Below, piece by piece: positions 21,816-33,802 of a stretch of 64,000 nucleotides of DNA. The DNA is from Plantago ovata (taxonomy: Eukaryota; Streptophyta; Magnoliopsida; Lamiales; Plantaginaceae), in assembly GCA_028274465.1 (NCBI GenBank), contig CM051456.1, positions 114,195,397-114,259,396 of the forward strand. Direction: 5' to 3'. Position 1 is the stretch's first letter; the number at the start of each line of letters is the position of its first letter. The translations under genes were made by a program, and so were the position numbers. The notes beneath the pieces are model-generated. The model searched no databases. It was not told where the DNA came from and was given only the letters and a program-made list of their open reading frames with translations.

Positions 21816-24667
21816 TCACAATTTTGAAAGAGCCAGCTTTATCAGATCTTTCCTAAGTATCTTGCCTGATGGATTCTTGGGAATAGCAGCTACGAATGCC
21901 ACTCTTCGAACTCTCTTGTACGGAGCCACCTACAACCAGTTTACAATCAAGTATAGATTTCGAGTCTGCATTGCTATTGAGATAGGGCAAAAGTAAAACA
22001 TGCAGTAAATAGTAAACCTCAAATTGTATAATAAATTTTACCTGTTTCGCAACAAAATCCATGACTGCACTCTCTGACAGAGAACTTCCAGCTTTGCGCA
22101 CCACATAAGCCATAGGAAATTGTCCAACCTCTTTATCCGGGAACCTAATGTATAACATCAGATGATAGAAGTTCATTCGGTTGAGTTCTTAATTTTGATG
22201 CAAAGTAAGAGATCAAGGGCACTTACGGTATAACAGCAGCATCAGATATTTCAGGGTGTGTAAGTAACAAAGCTTCTAATTCTGCAGGAGGAACCTGAAA
22301 AATAAACCACTTGTAAGTTAGTTTTCTAGGTTAATTCCAGAATGTTGAGTACTTGTTTCTACAAAGAATTCAGGTTCTGGCAATGAAATTTAAGAAACAG
22401 GGTCATAGCATTCACCTGATAACCCTTGTACTTGATGAGTTCCTTCAACCTGTCTACTACAAAAATGAAACCATCCTCATCAATGTAGCACAGATCTCCT
22501 GTTCTTAACCATCCATCTGAATCTAGGGTTGATGCTGTTGCCTCTTCATTGAAAAAGTAACCTGCAATATCCACATGCATGCATGGATTAGTAGTGCCTC
22601 TTCATTGTTTGTCAAACCCATCATGCTAAATGCAAAACTATTTTGACTCTGAATAAAAGTTTTGCTTAAAAATTAAAAATGCAAAACTAGTTTGACTTTT
22701 TATGTAACTTCATCTTCATTCATAATTAAGAAGCCAACTTTGGTACTTTTTTTTTTTAACTGCCAATTTAACCTACTCTACTCTTACTTATATATTATTC
22801 CTCAACCACCTTATAATTCCAAATATCCAAAACCACCTTATGTTTTCGTCGTGGTTTTAACTCCCGACCTTTATCTGCTACTCCAGCATCCTTACCATTC
22901 GACCCCCTATTTTTATCGTAATCAAATGTATCTGTTCATTATATCTCATAATATCGCGCCAACTTTTATAACTATGATCTGACACCATTCAACTTTGGGC
23001 CTAAAAGTGAAGTAGTTTGTGTTTAACATTAATTCTTGGATGATACAGTCAACAGTGCTACAGAGAGTAAATAATGACACATCAAACCAGGGACCTTGCC
23101 ACCTTGGGCTCAGCTTGACACTCGGGTAAAAACTATTTGACCTGTTCTTGACTTCATGGTCATCAAGAAATGAACTACCATAATCTAATATAGACAGATT
23201 CCACGGTAGAAGTAGATCTAAAAGACAAGAAAAGTTAAGTTGGAGTACCATAAAAGATGACAAACATGCTGTTTGATGCCTCATAGACAAAGGCCACTGG
23301 TGATATTATATCGCCACGAGATTTGGAATGTTCCGCTAAACAAATCACTCTTTCTAAAATATTCCCACTAGCTTTAGTCCTTTAATATTTTAAAATATAA
23401 TTGGCCACGTTACACAAATAAAGTACTACACTCACTAGTCATTAACCGTACCTTTCATGATGGATGGTCCCCTGAGCCACAGCTCACCGGTCCGGTTAAC
23501 CGGCAAGGCCACACCGCTCTCCGGATCCACGATCTTCGCCTCCATACTCGGCGACAACAGCCCCGCCGTACCATACTTCCTACTCTCCTCCAACGAATCC
23601 GTCGACGCTCCAATCCCAGTAGACTCAGTCAGCCCATACCCCTGCAGTATCTTCACTCCAGGATACTTCTCCGCAAACCCTTCGATCACCTCCTTGCTCA
23701 GCGGCGCTCCACCTGATAGCACAGATTGCAAGCTCCGCAAGTCGTACTTTCTCGTAATAGCATCAGAATTGTTAATCAACGCTACTAGAATCGGAGGAAC
23801 TAAAGGCAAGTAAGTGGCGGAGTATTTCTGAATGGCCATTAGCATCTCGTCCATTTCGAATTTGGATAAAATCACGACAGTCGAACCGGACGCGATTAAA
23901 CCGGTTGCGAACGCGACTAGTCCGTAGATATGGAACATAGGGACTGTGCATATGAACGTGCTGTGGCCTTCGTCGAGCCGGAACCGGCCGACGATCGTTT
24001 GAACCATCGCGATCAGGTTTTTGTGTGAAGAGACGACGCCTTTGCTCGCTCCGGTCGTGCCTGATGAGTAGAGGAGTGTCGCCGTGTCGTCCTGGTTGAC
24101 TCGCTCTTTGAAACGTGTTTGACTCGGCTGTTTCCTCATCATTTCCTCTATCGACGTCACTATTTTCAAATCTTTTGATCCGTTTGAATTTGAGACGGCG
24201 TCGTCTAGGAGTATGACTGGGAGGTTTGAGGCAGCGATTTTGGGGAGGAGCGGAGTAATGGTGAATGCGAGGACAGGTTTGGAATCGGAGATCTGCTTGG
24301 CGATTTCTCCGGCGGTGTTGAGCGGGTTGGTGGTGGTGATTATGGCGCCAAGTGACATGACGGCGAGGCAGACGATTGGGAAGTAGATTGAGTTGGGTGA
24401 GAGGAGGAGGATGACGTGGCCTTTACGGATGTGGAAGTCGGAGGAGAGTGAGGAAGCGACTGAATCGACGGCGAGCCAGAGGTCGGAGTAGGAGAGGCGG
24501 CGGCCGGTGGCGGAGTCGATGAAGGCGGTGGTTCCGTGGTGGGCGCGGGAGGAGATGAAGGTGGTGACGTCTAGGGATTGGTTGGCGGGTAAGGTAATGG
24601 GGGTGCGTTTGCTGTAGAAGGTGGAGTTTGACTTGCAGTAGCCGCTCCGGGGATCTGTTTCTGCCAT
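21816..24667 (-). CDS. OPCL1-like: OPC-8:0 CoA ligase-like (4-coumarate:CoA ligase-like), peroxisomal
   Basis: An ANL-superfamily acyl-CoA synthetase. By recall it is closest to Arabidopsis OPCL1 (4CLL5), which activates the jasmonate precursor OPC-8:0 for beta-oxidation in peroxisomes. Five exons join in frame to 548 residues: 24667-23452, 22561-22416, 22294-22227, 22144-22042 and 21929-21816. Landmarks are the AMP-binding [13 protein letters not shown] (about residues 198-210), [69 protein letters not shown] and catalytic-Lys region [11 protein letters not shown]. It ends in Ser-Lys-Leu, a canonical PTS1. This is the only intact member of the local array; four broken copies follow it downstream. 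Substrate is inferred; another 4CL-like acyl substrate is possible. Confidence 0.94.
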
Positions 24668-24821
24668 GGCACTGTGAATTGTGATGAACTGATGATTGTA
24701 AATGTTTGGCTTTTTGGTTAATTAGACAAGTTGGAAATTATTTTTGGTGTAGTGGTAAAAAAATGATGGCCTGATATGGTGAAGTGCGTCTGCTAGTGTG
24801 GTGCAGATATAGACCTACCTA

Positions 24822-24829
24822 CTATATAG
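24822..24829 (-). promoter_or_regulatory. TATA-like box of the OPCL1-like gene
   Basis: CTATATAG on the minus strand, about 155 nt upstream of the ATG at 24667. Plausible core promoter; not otherwise supported. Confidence 0.35.
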
Positions 24830-26160
24830 AGGGTTGAAAGGAAGATGATGATGAAAGAGAGCGACACCATGGAAAGTCAAGTACATAATAGAGTTGTGTG
24901 TTTGATTGGACGGTAGGAAAAACAAAATGCAAATACTCCCAACTCATGGCCGGAACTTAAATTAAATATGCTGCACGAGAATATATGGTCTCCTTGAGGA
25001 CATACGGTGAGATGGGGTTCATGAAGATTCAAAGTTGAATTTCTTGAGAAAACTCGAGCAAAATTCATGATAAATTTCTAATCAAATTACTACTATTAAA
25101 ATTAAAATGTATTGATCTTTTTTGAAGTTTAGACTCTAAAATTATGTTTCAATTACTATTGAGATTGAGAGTGCATATCTACGATACGTCATTACAACGT
25201 TTCAAACATCCTAACACTGCGAGAAGTCACATCTACCTATATGTATCCTAAGCCCCTCGAAGTATATTTCAAGACAGGCAGCTAGAAGTATTCATGACAG
25301 GATCAAGATATAGAAGAAAAATGCATATGTGATCATTAGTCATGACCCACGGAAGAATTATCGAAGCTTCTAATGCTGACCATGTTAAAATAAGCTAAAA
25401 TCGTACAACCTAGAAGTTAAGGAACTTTGATGCTTTGGACTTCTCATGGTTGACTTGGAAGTCTCTATCCTTTTTTATTTTTTACCCAATGGCCTTCACA
25501 CCTTATATCTTGAGATGATGCTTTCACTTGTCTGAAGTTCGCGATTGATAGTTATTAACTTCTTGTGTTTGTTGATTCAAGGGTCTTCACCTCCTGTTCT
25601 TAAATCTTCACTTGAAGTTGGTGGCTATCGGTTGTTAACTTCATGTTGCCTTGATGGACTTTGCAAGGGAAGTTGCTGACTTTGTCTAGAACTTCTTGAA
25701 TTGTGTATCCCCTTCTTCTTCAAAGGCTTTTGTGCTTCAATTTTGATTAGGATGGGGAACTTAACTTCGATGCCTCAATCTGAGGGCTTTCGCAACTTGA
25801 TCTCAAACTTAAAAAAGGATATGTTTTGATTTGGATGACTTCAATATGCAAGGGCTTGACCGTGATCTTGGATTGAACGCCAAGGATTTAACTTGATCTT
25901 CGCTACGAATGCTTCTTTAAGGGTCACAAGGGCTTGATTTGAATCCGACGAGTGTTGCTGCTTTGTTCTTTGAGCGAGTATCTCCACGAGTTTTGTGATG
26001 GTGTTCGGTCTTCTATTAATGTTGGTTCAAAGGTCTTCGAAACTTGTTCTTGAATCTATGAGGCTTTCATGAAGAACTGCTATAGTTCTTGCTAAAAGGA
26101 CGTCTTTGATCTCCTTGACTTAATATGACTTCTTCACTTTTGTTTGGAGCTCTGGTGGAA
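24830..26160. other. Intergenic, probable old repeat
   Basis: No protein recognised. From about 25440 to 26150 the sequence repeats CTTGA-, CTTCAC- and GGGCTTGA-type words in no fixed period. This looks like degraded transposon or LTR sequence, but no LTR pair or primer site could be found. Confidence 0.35.
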
Positions 26161-26205
26161 GCCTAAAGAATGGAAAACATGGAAACCCAAAACCAAAACA
26201 AAATG

Positions 26206-26279
26206 TGGCCCATGCAGGTCTCGAACCTGCGACCTTCGCGTTATTAGCACGACGCTCTAACCAACTGAGCTAATGGGCC
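26206..26279 (-). tRNA. tRNA-Ile (AAU)
   Basis: A canonical 74-nt tRNA on the minus strand with acceptor GGCCCAT/ATGGGCC, anticodon loop CTAATAA and T-loop TTCGAGA. T-runs follow the 3' end. All conserved positions look intact, so this is probably the functional copy. About 310 bp including both flanks is shared with the 16992 copy, so this is the likely source of that duplication. Confidence 0.95.
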
Positions 26280-26280
26280 A

Positions 26281-27512
26281 TGTTGTTGAATTATTTTTCT
26301 ATATATTTTGATGTTTACACTCACCAACTTCATATTTAAATATTACTAGACCTTTAATATTAGTGTTCTGTTGAAATTTAAAGGATAACATCAAGATGAT
26401 ATAGTATTATTTGGAAACGTCAATTGTTATTCTTAAATCTTAACACCCTTTTGGTTTCTACAATTTATTGTATTTTTATGGACAAAATTGACTGAGAATT
26501 TAGTTGAAGGTAAAACATAAAAAGTAAAGTTGAAAAATAAAAATTGGTCAAGACAAATTAAAATGTGCAAGAACAAATGAAACCTTCACGATATTTTAGC
26601 ACGACACTCTCAATATCACATACTATGCCACTAATTAAAAATGAGTCTCCTTAAGATCATTAAACATATGTGGTCGGTCCTAAGAATAACCATGTAGCAC
26701 AATCAAGCATGAGCGAGCATAACACATGAATCATAAATAATAGAAACTTGTGTGCAATTTGTAAAGAAACTTGCCTTGAGTTCGAGAAACGAAAGAAAAG
26801 TAGGTTTGCTAAAGCTTTCTTCCATTGCTGCCTTCCTCTTTGCTCCTCTCTCCCTTTTGAGGTGAGCATGGCTAGAAGAAAAGATTCTGACGGTAAAGGT
26901 GGTTGGTAGGGTTTCACGTAAACAAGTTTTTGTTGTTGGAAAAAAAGAATATGAGCTAACTAGGTTAGTTTAAAAATAGAAGGTAGTCATGGGGAGGGAT
27001 TCAGTAAAAAGATTATGTTTAAGTATCAATTTGGAAATAAAGTCAAAATGTTACGCAAGCAGTTTAATAAGAGAAGTTGGGCTCAAAATTAAGAAATAAA
27101 ATATGGGTAAATGATCCACGCATTACGAACTCCGCTCTTGTACTCTGATTCGTATTAAAACAACTATAGAGACCCCACCGACCCAAAGGATCGGACTTTA
27201 GCAGATTAAATTAGTGGTTAGTACTCGAGCTATGAGTTTTTGGATGAAGAACTATTATTATATCTTCGTTCGTGAGCTTATGGATATTAAAGCGTAATAA
27301 TGCGAGATTTACGGTCCCAAGTCCACAGAGTGTGCTCGGTACGCAATTCGCTGAGTTAACCCACCGAATCACCGTTGTAATGTAAATTCTTATCGTTCCC
27401 ATTTTGACCCTGATACTATTATCTTTTTCGTCTCCCCCAAATCGACGACCTTCGATAAAGTTTAACCCCAAAATTTCTCGAGTAGATTTACAGTCGAAAA
27501 GCAGCAGCTATA
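26281..27512. other. Intergenic, promoter side of NDUFB2
   Basis: The first about 200 bp belong to the tRNA-bearing duplication. The rest has no recognised coding content. The minus-strand open frame 26660-26917 (85 residues) matches nothing I know. Confidence 0.4.
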
Positions 27513-29642
27513 ATGGGAGGTGGTGGACACGGCCATGGCGTAACGTACAAAGGAATGACAGTCCATCAGCCCAAGCGCTGGCACACTGTCACCGGCAAAG
27601 GCCTCTGTGCCGTCATGTGGTAAATATCATCTCCAATTGTTTCTATCGATTTCCATTATTTACACAAACAAACAAACATGTTAGATCTGGCTGAATCTGT
27701 GAAACTGCAATTGAATCTGAAAGGTTGCTTCTCTGGTCGTCTGTCTTTCACAGTCAATCGAGGAATAAGAAAACCTAATTTCACTACGGATTACTATTTC
27801 CGATCTCAGATGATATGTATGCTTAGTGTTGATGTAATACTTTGAGTTCTCCTTTCGCCATTCAGCTGAAATTGTTGTTGATTTGATTAAGAATATTTAG
27901 TGTTGAATTTATTCAGCTGGTTGGGTGTTTGGTAATTTCAGCTTATTGGCTTTTGTTGCTAATTTTTCCAAGTAGTATGCTGTTCATCAGTGAGCTTAGT
28001 CATTCAAAAACTGAATGCTGCTTTTAGTTATAAGGACACTTCATTTGCCATACTTAAACATTTTCCGAGTAACTATATTCTGACATTTGGTAGAGACAGT
28101 GAAATATTTGTTTGTTGCAAGTAGACCTCGGGTAATTGTCTAAATCAAGTGTTTCTCTGTCTTTCGATTATCTTTTAGTTAACTAGTTTCTCTGGAAAAA
28201 AAACGAAATTGCTTCTTGGACATTATCCATATCCATGCATAGCTCAGAGGAACACATAGGTTTAGGTAATCTAAGATGAAGCTCTTCCCTTGTTCTGTTT
28301 CAGATGACTAAGGTGACCTATGTTTTCTTTGCCATCCAAGCTCTGTGATGTAATGTAGGAAGTTTTAGATTGGGGTTGTTACTAAGAAAATTGTTTTTTT
28401 TTTTTTTTACTAAGAAAATTGTTATGTTCAGGAATAACAAATCTGAGAACCCATTTTTCTTCATTGTTAAACCTTCTCCAACCCTGGCATATATTCGATT
28501 TCCGATTAGTTATAATCGTAATTGACGCAATGCATATGTTCCTGATCAATAGATATCTCCTGTGCAAGCAAAATGCAATTACAATAGGCTTTCCCATTTG
28601 CTTAGTTACAATGGATATATGGAAGTTACAGAGAGTAAGAAGTGATTGACATGTACTACAATCTACATTTATGTCACTGAGTATCACACTATCACTTGAG
28701 TGGTGGTAAGTGGTAACTGACATTAATGTTAACTTTTAACATCTGGTCGTTGAGGACACATTAAAGATAATGAACATACAGATTCTTCTTTTTCCTGTCT
28801 TAACAAAATAATAAAAATTAATGGTTTATATACTTGCCGTCTGATAGATTAACTGTTTTTAAAGCTTTAATTATCTGGTTCACGAACTTCTAACCTTGAC
28901 ATCGGATCTGATCAGACTGCAACATTGCTGAAATCTTCACAACATATTCTTGTGCTTGTTCATGATTACTGTCTATTGTTTTAGTTTTTATTTTGTCTTT
29001 TTATTGATAGCTTTCAATTACCTCTCAGGGAAAATGAACCTGTAAAGTTGTCTATATAACATCCTGTATTTTGACAGGTTTTGGGTTCTCTATAGGGCAA
29101 AGAAAGATGGTCCAGTTGTACTGGTGAGATAACTGCTGACTTGTGTCGCACACTTTTTTTTCTCTCTTTTTTTGTAATCTTAAGGGCCATCACTCTTTGA
29201 ACTGTGTTAGTTTCACTTTGGAACAGATTTGTTTATTTCAATCAGTTGTGAATATATTACTTTAGTACTGTTTTCTTTAAATACATGATTTGATGTGAAT
29301 CGCTTCACTGAATGATACACAGCATTCTGTGATATCAAATTCATGCAAACACTTCTTGCATTTCAGATTGCTAGCACTATGAGCAATACTCATGTCTCAC
29401 TCTAACCACAAATTTGAGCATTTTAAATTGACTGATATATTTAGACAGTTTAGAATTTCTGCACCTTCTGTGCCTTGCTTTCAAAATCATCTGGCCAACC
29501 TTTTGTTGCACAGTCAACATTCCATTTATTACGTATTGATTTCACAATGTTACTTTCTCGATTAGTTTATTTTGTAATCTTTCTCTGTTCATGCTCTTAG
29601 GGCTGGAGGCACCCATGGGATGGCCATGATGACCACCATTAG
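27513..29642 (+). CDS. NDUFB2: NADH dehydrogenase [ubiquinone] 1 beta subcomplex subunit 2, mitochondrial complex I
   Basis: A small accessory subunit of the membrane arm of mitochondrial complex I. Three coding exons (27513-27619, 29078-29123, 29601-29642) join to 64 residues. The N-terminus is MGGGGHGHGVTYKGMTVHQP, followed by KRWHTVTGKGLCAVMWFWVL and a His/Asp-rich tail (GWRHPWDGHDDHH), matching the plant protein end to end. A single membrane span is expected at LCAVMWFWVLY. The stop codon is followed directly by GGTAATTT. A good acceptor (TTTTTCCCAG) at about 30328 suggests that the 3' UTR is itself spliced. Intron 1 is 1.46 kb and has no recognised content. Confidence 0.95.
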
Positions 29643-30684
29643 GTAATTTTTATTCTTTATGGTAGAAGTTTCATTGACATGTAAAGAGTATTATGCATTT
29701 AGAGTATTATTTACATAATTCGAGTTATGTCGATGTAATCTACTAATATCAACTTTTTATGGCTTGGTTTCCAAGTGAATTGCTTTATACCCTACCTTTC
29801 TCTGGAAATTTTAATTATGCTATTGTAAGTGAACCGGGTTCAATAGATTTCTATGTGGCATCAAAATCACTACCTACCTAAAACCATGGTCGATATTTTC
29901 ACAACTTACTTGCCATTCTATCCAGGACTACCATTTACACTCAAAAGGGTGTATATTAAATACTAAACCAGCTACATTTCTTTCTCTTAAAGCTTTTGTA
30001 TGGAAACCTGAGTTGCTCCCATAGTCCCACAGTCCATACCTTTCCACAGTACAGCTTGCAATTTGAGCTCATTCATTTCTCTGTATCATAATTATGGTTA
30101 TTCATTTGGTTGTGAGGGGATTAGAGTTGCCTGAGTCATGCAATGGATTGAAACTTGTAACATGTTCTGGGATTCTGTTCATGATTCATGACTATTCAAA
30201 ATTACCTAACATGGGCTCATAAAGTTTATTTGAATTTAAATTATGCTTATATTCGTTCGTTGTACATTTTGCTGTCGTCATTTTGCCAATATTGGGCTTT
30301 TGATCAAATTATATTATTTTTCCCAGGACTGCATTGAACTGCTACAGCTGGATGGAGCAGCACCTTATATTCTTGTTATTAGAGTCCATTTGGTATCTCT
30401 GTTTCGGTTTATGCAAAATAAAATACAGTACTTGTCAGAAAAAAGATGATGAACGTTATGCTATGCTGTTATGTATGTTTTGATTCGACTTTTTTTCGTC
30501 TGTTCACAAACACAAAGCGTTGAAGTATAGTAATTTTTCTTCTGGTTTTAAATAGATTGGTACTCCCTCGTATTTGTTTTAATTGATGTTTTAACATTCT
30601 CACACAAAAACTATTTTTATACAAGCCCTAAGCTTGTCCGTGAAGTATTAGCCTATTCTTATACAAGCCCTAAGCTTGTCCGTG

Positions 30685-31412
30685 GAGGGGCAGCAGACTT
30701 ACCACTCAGAAACAATTTGCGCCAATGCTATGGTTATTACTATTAGGGCTGGGCATGGGGCGGATCGGATCAAATCCGATCCGAACTTCGGATTAATCCG
30801 GTCCGAAAATGCAGAATTTGGTCAATCTGAAATCCGATCGAAATTTTGGTTCGGTTTCGGATAATCGGATTAATCCGTTTAATCCAAAATTTGGTAAAAT
30901 TCTAACTCAAGAATGAAGATAGAAAAAAATAAATTCCAATACTCATCCATAATTAATTACTTAATTAATTACTTCTACTACACATTCTACTACACACCCA
31001 TTTGACCTCTCTTCGAAGATTCTTTTTCAATCCAAATTAATCAACAGCCCTTCTCTTGCGGAGAATCCACGGCAGCTGAGATAGATCCTCTGTTATCTTC
31101 GTGGATCGCTCAATATTCCTTTCGATCGCGTGGGTTATATGCTAAATATTCCTTTCGATCGCGTGGGTTATATGCTAAAGGAAATTGAAGGTAGGAATGA
31201 GTATGAAGGCATGGATGAAGAAGAAATGATTATGAAGGATCATGAAGGCATGGATGGATGAAGAGGCAGAAGGGTTAGGCGAGAGAGTAGAAGAAACAAA
31301 AAGGGAAATGGGAAATTCTAGGGTTAGTGTTTCTTAGGCTTTAGTATATATATAGTAGGTTTTTGAAAAAAAAAATAAAAAAATAAAAAATAAAAAATAA
31401 AAAAAAATAAAA

Positions 31413-31443
<31 letters not shown>

Positions 31444-31444
31444 T

Positions 31445-31497
<53 letters not shown>

Positions 31498-31857
31498 TCG
31501 GATCGGATTAATCCGATAATCCACGGATTTTAATCCGATCCGATCTGAAAATTCAGATCGGATCGGTTTGGTTTCGGATCGTCAGATTTTCGAATTGGAT
31601 TTTCGATTTCGAATTTTATGCCCATCCCTAATTACTTTGATGCTCTAATTGATCTACAAACTGCGCCTGATGATCTCAGTAGCAAGAACTTTCAAGGTCT
31701 TTTCTTACACGCCCGAAGGGCCTCTATTGCTGGTAGAAGCTGTGAGGAATTGTTCATGTACCCGGCTTCACCCCTCACGCCTGAAAATCAGAGCTTGCGG
31801 CTTCTTGGAAATATCCTTGCAATTGCCTGTGATTTGCTTATCCGTGGAGAAAATTAG
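30685..31857 (+). pseudogene. PMEI-family gene fragment split by a transposon
   Basis: Two pieces match the intact PMEI gene at 17637. The first, 30685-30743, encodes ADLPLRNNLRQCYGYY; the second, 31631-31857, encodes DALIDLQTAPDDLSSKNFQG through to the stop after LLIRGEN. The signal peptide and first half are missing, and an 887-bp insertion separates the pieces. The shared sequence also extends past the stop codon, so this is a DNA-level duplicate. Upstream, the word ACAAGCCCTAAGCTTGTCCG occurs twice in tandem (about 30623 and 30663). Non-functional. Confidence 0.88.
30744..31630. mobile_element. Non-autonomous hAT-like element, 887 bp
   Basis: The termini are TAGGGCTGGGCAT and, inverted, TAGGGATGGGCAT. 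The 8-bp flanks are ATTACTAT and ATTACTTT (7 of 8 equal); the uninterrupted PMEI gene has a single ATTACGTT here, so the insertion is precise with an 8-bp target duplication, as in hAT. Subterminal regions at both ends are packed with GATCGGAT, AATCCGAT and similar words. The interior holds a 35-bp tandem duplication (about 31109-31178), A-rich runs and an AT-dinucleotide tract (about 31420-31494). No transposase remains. Confidence 0.85.
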
Positions 31858-31869
31858 TGTTGAGGATAG

Positions 31870-32261
31870 TCTAAGAATATATTACATAAGTTCAATTCAG
31901 ATTTTCCTTCAGACTGAAACAACTTAATTAGTGATTAGCATATCTTGACAACTAAGGTTGTCAAATGACTAACAGAATCATTAAATCTGACATATTTAAA
32001 AAAATCGAAAATGACTAGTATAGGAGGCAAAGGGAATACTTTGAGACAATTATAAGATTTCTGTTGTATACCAAACAATATCGAATATTTTCCCGAACAT
32101 TGTTAGGCAGATCAAACATTACTTTTGAACTCATCAGGTGCTTAATCTACAGTAGTTAATTTAATCTACAGTAGTTAATCTAACCGGATCTTTATGCCCT
32201 ACTTCATGTACCACTCTACTACGAACAATGATACATAGGGACGACCGGTCCTCGTGCAAAA
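31870..32261. other. Intergenic spacer
   Basis: No feature recognised. A 17-bp word, TAATCTACAGTAGTTAA, is repeated in tandem near 32140-32180. Confidence 0.4.
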
Positions 32262-32984
32262 TTAGGTCGTAAGTATGTTCAGAAGAGAGGCCCTAGTCCT
32301 GATCAACCTTCTAAACATTCTTTCCAACTCAGCTTCCATGTCATCCACCGCAACTTCCACCTCATCCAGCCTTTTTGCCACCGTGGACGCATCAGAAACC
32401 GCACATTTCTCCCAGAAACTTAAACTGTCCACGCGGGTCAGTTTAAGTCTAAACATAGGCTCCTTACGGGACGAACCCTGTTTAGTTTTCGGATTAGGCA
32501 TCGCAATGAGTGACATAAGAGACCGAACAATCGACAAAGTTGTCGCTCTCACTTCCCTCAACATGTTCACCACCACCTCCAGGCTCTGATCTTGTTCTCC
32601 TGGTGGCGTGGTAGAGCCCACAATATACGCAGTCTTCATTCCCTGGAGAGAATCTAGCCTCCTCAGGATCGCTTTCTTTAGCTGCTTCCTAGGAACACGG
32701 TAAGGCTCGAAACTGTGTCCTGCCACCTGATCACGAGCGGAAGGGATACGACGAAATGCGGATTTCAGACTCTGGAGATGGTCCTTGACAAGGATAACAA
32801 GATCCTTGGCAGCAGCACAAGAATCAGCCATTCTTAGGGCGGCTTCCGAGACCTGACAGGCCCATTTTTCGTGCCCCTGCTCGATTATTTCGAGCTTCGT
32901 ATCTGGAGAATGTAGCAACTTGTTGACCAATTCATGTTGCTGCCTGAGCGAATCGAAATCGAAGTCTAAATCAAGATACGACAT
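32262..32984 (-). CDS. DUF241 domain protein, copy 1
   Basis: A single-exon 240-residue protein of the plant DUF241 family (PF03087), whose biochemical role is not established. Family features are an N-terminal helical region (LLHSPDTKLEIIEQGHEKWA, then MADSCAAAKDLVILVKDHLQ), a PRKQLKKAILRRLDSL segment, VVNMLREVRATTLSIVRSLM and a C-terminal coiled-coil-prone block (VDSLSFWEKCAV, VDDMEAELERMFRRLIRTRA). It is mostly alpha-helical with no signal peptide or membrane span. A TATA-like TTATATAAA lies about 120 nt upstream (33106-33114). The paralogue is at 39980-40696 in the same orientation. Confidence 0.88.
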   Translation of the reverse strand: MSYLDLDFDFDSLRQQHELVNKLLHSPDTKLEIIEQGHEKWACQVSEAALRMADSCAAAKDLVILVKDHLQSLKSAFRRIPSARDQVAGHSFEPYRVPRKQLKKAILRRLDSLQGMKTAYIVGSTTPPGEQDQSLEVVVNMLREVRATTLSIVRSLMSLIAMPNPKTKQGSSRKEPMFRLKLTRVDSLSFWEKCAVSDASTVAKRLDEVEVAVDDMEAELERMFRRLIRTRASLLNILTT

Positions 32985-33802
32985 TCTTGTTGCGGTTGGT
33001 TGAATTCGATTCGATCACGGAAAACCGGGCTAATAATAGTCCTGGTATGGAAGATTCAGGGGAGTACTGTTTTGGGTATGTTATTGCAGAAAACATCTGG
33101 TTTGGGTTTATATAAGAGAGAATGGAATGCGGAGGAAATGGAGTGGAAGTATCCTTTTTGGAGCAAATTTGGCAGCAGGAAACTTCCAGCTGACATGTTC
33201 GTTCACATTATTCTCCAAACAAAAAAAGTCATGTGCGCTTATATTTTCTTCTTTTTATATATTACTGTATTAGATTGATTGACTTTAAGAATAATAATGT
33301 TAATTAAGTGTCAACAGTGAGAGTGACAATGAAATGTTCCTTGTTGTTGCTATAAATTATTCACTTTATGGAATTATTATTATGTATGAATAATAAGCCT
33401 TTTGTTAGAATTTTCTACTCAAAGTGATGATTAAGATATGGATCAAGGAATAATAAATTTTGTTAGAATTTTCTACTCACTAGGTAAAAGCAAACCAGAA
33501 TATATGGGGGTCAAAAGAGACTCCTATAATTTACAAATCAAATACAACAGTTACGTTAAAGAAAAATGTGCGTGAATATTTTCAGTTCGGAAATATTTGC
33601 AGATCATATATCAGATTTGTCATTCTGAAATGAACATATTCAGTTCACAAATGTATTAATTGCTGTACATATATGTTACAAAATTTATGACATTGGGATA
33701 CGCTTTAATGTTTAATTGATTTTTAAAAGTTATAGGAAAAATTATGTGTACACCCCCCTGAAATTTTTTATAATCAACTTTTTTAAAGTTATTGTAAAAT
33801 TA

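Noticed and set aside
21816..24667. Classical 4-coumarate:CoA ligase of the phenylpropanoid pathway
   Set aside because: The N-terminal and middle segments match OPCL1/4CLL5-type proteins and the C-terminus is a PTS1 tripeptide, which cytosolic 4CL enzymes lack.
25440..26150. Possible LTR of a retrotransposon
   Set aside because: No second LTR, TG...CA ends, primer-binding site or gag/pol fragment was found.
31324..31524. Open frame with alternating Ile-Tyr
   Set aside because: It is the AT-dinucleotide and A-rich tract of the hAT-like element.
32275..32589. Plus-strand open frame rich in Ser/Thr
   Set aside because: It is antisense to the DUF241 gene, and the same shadow recurs at 39984-40316.
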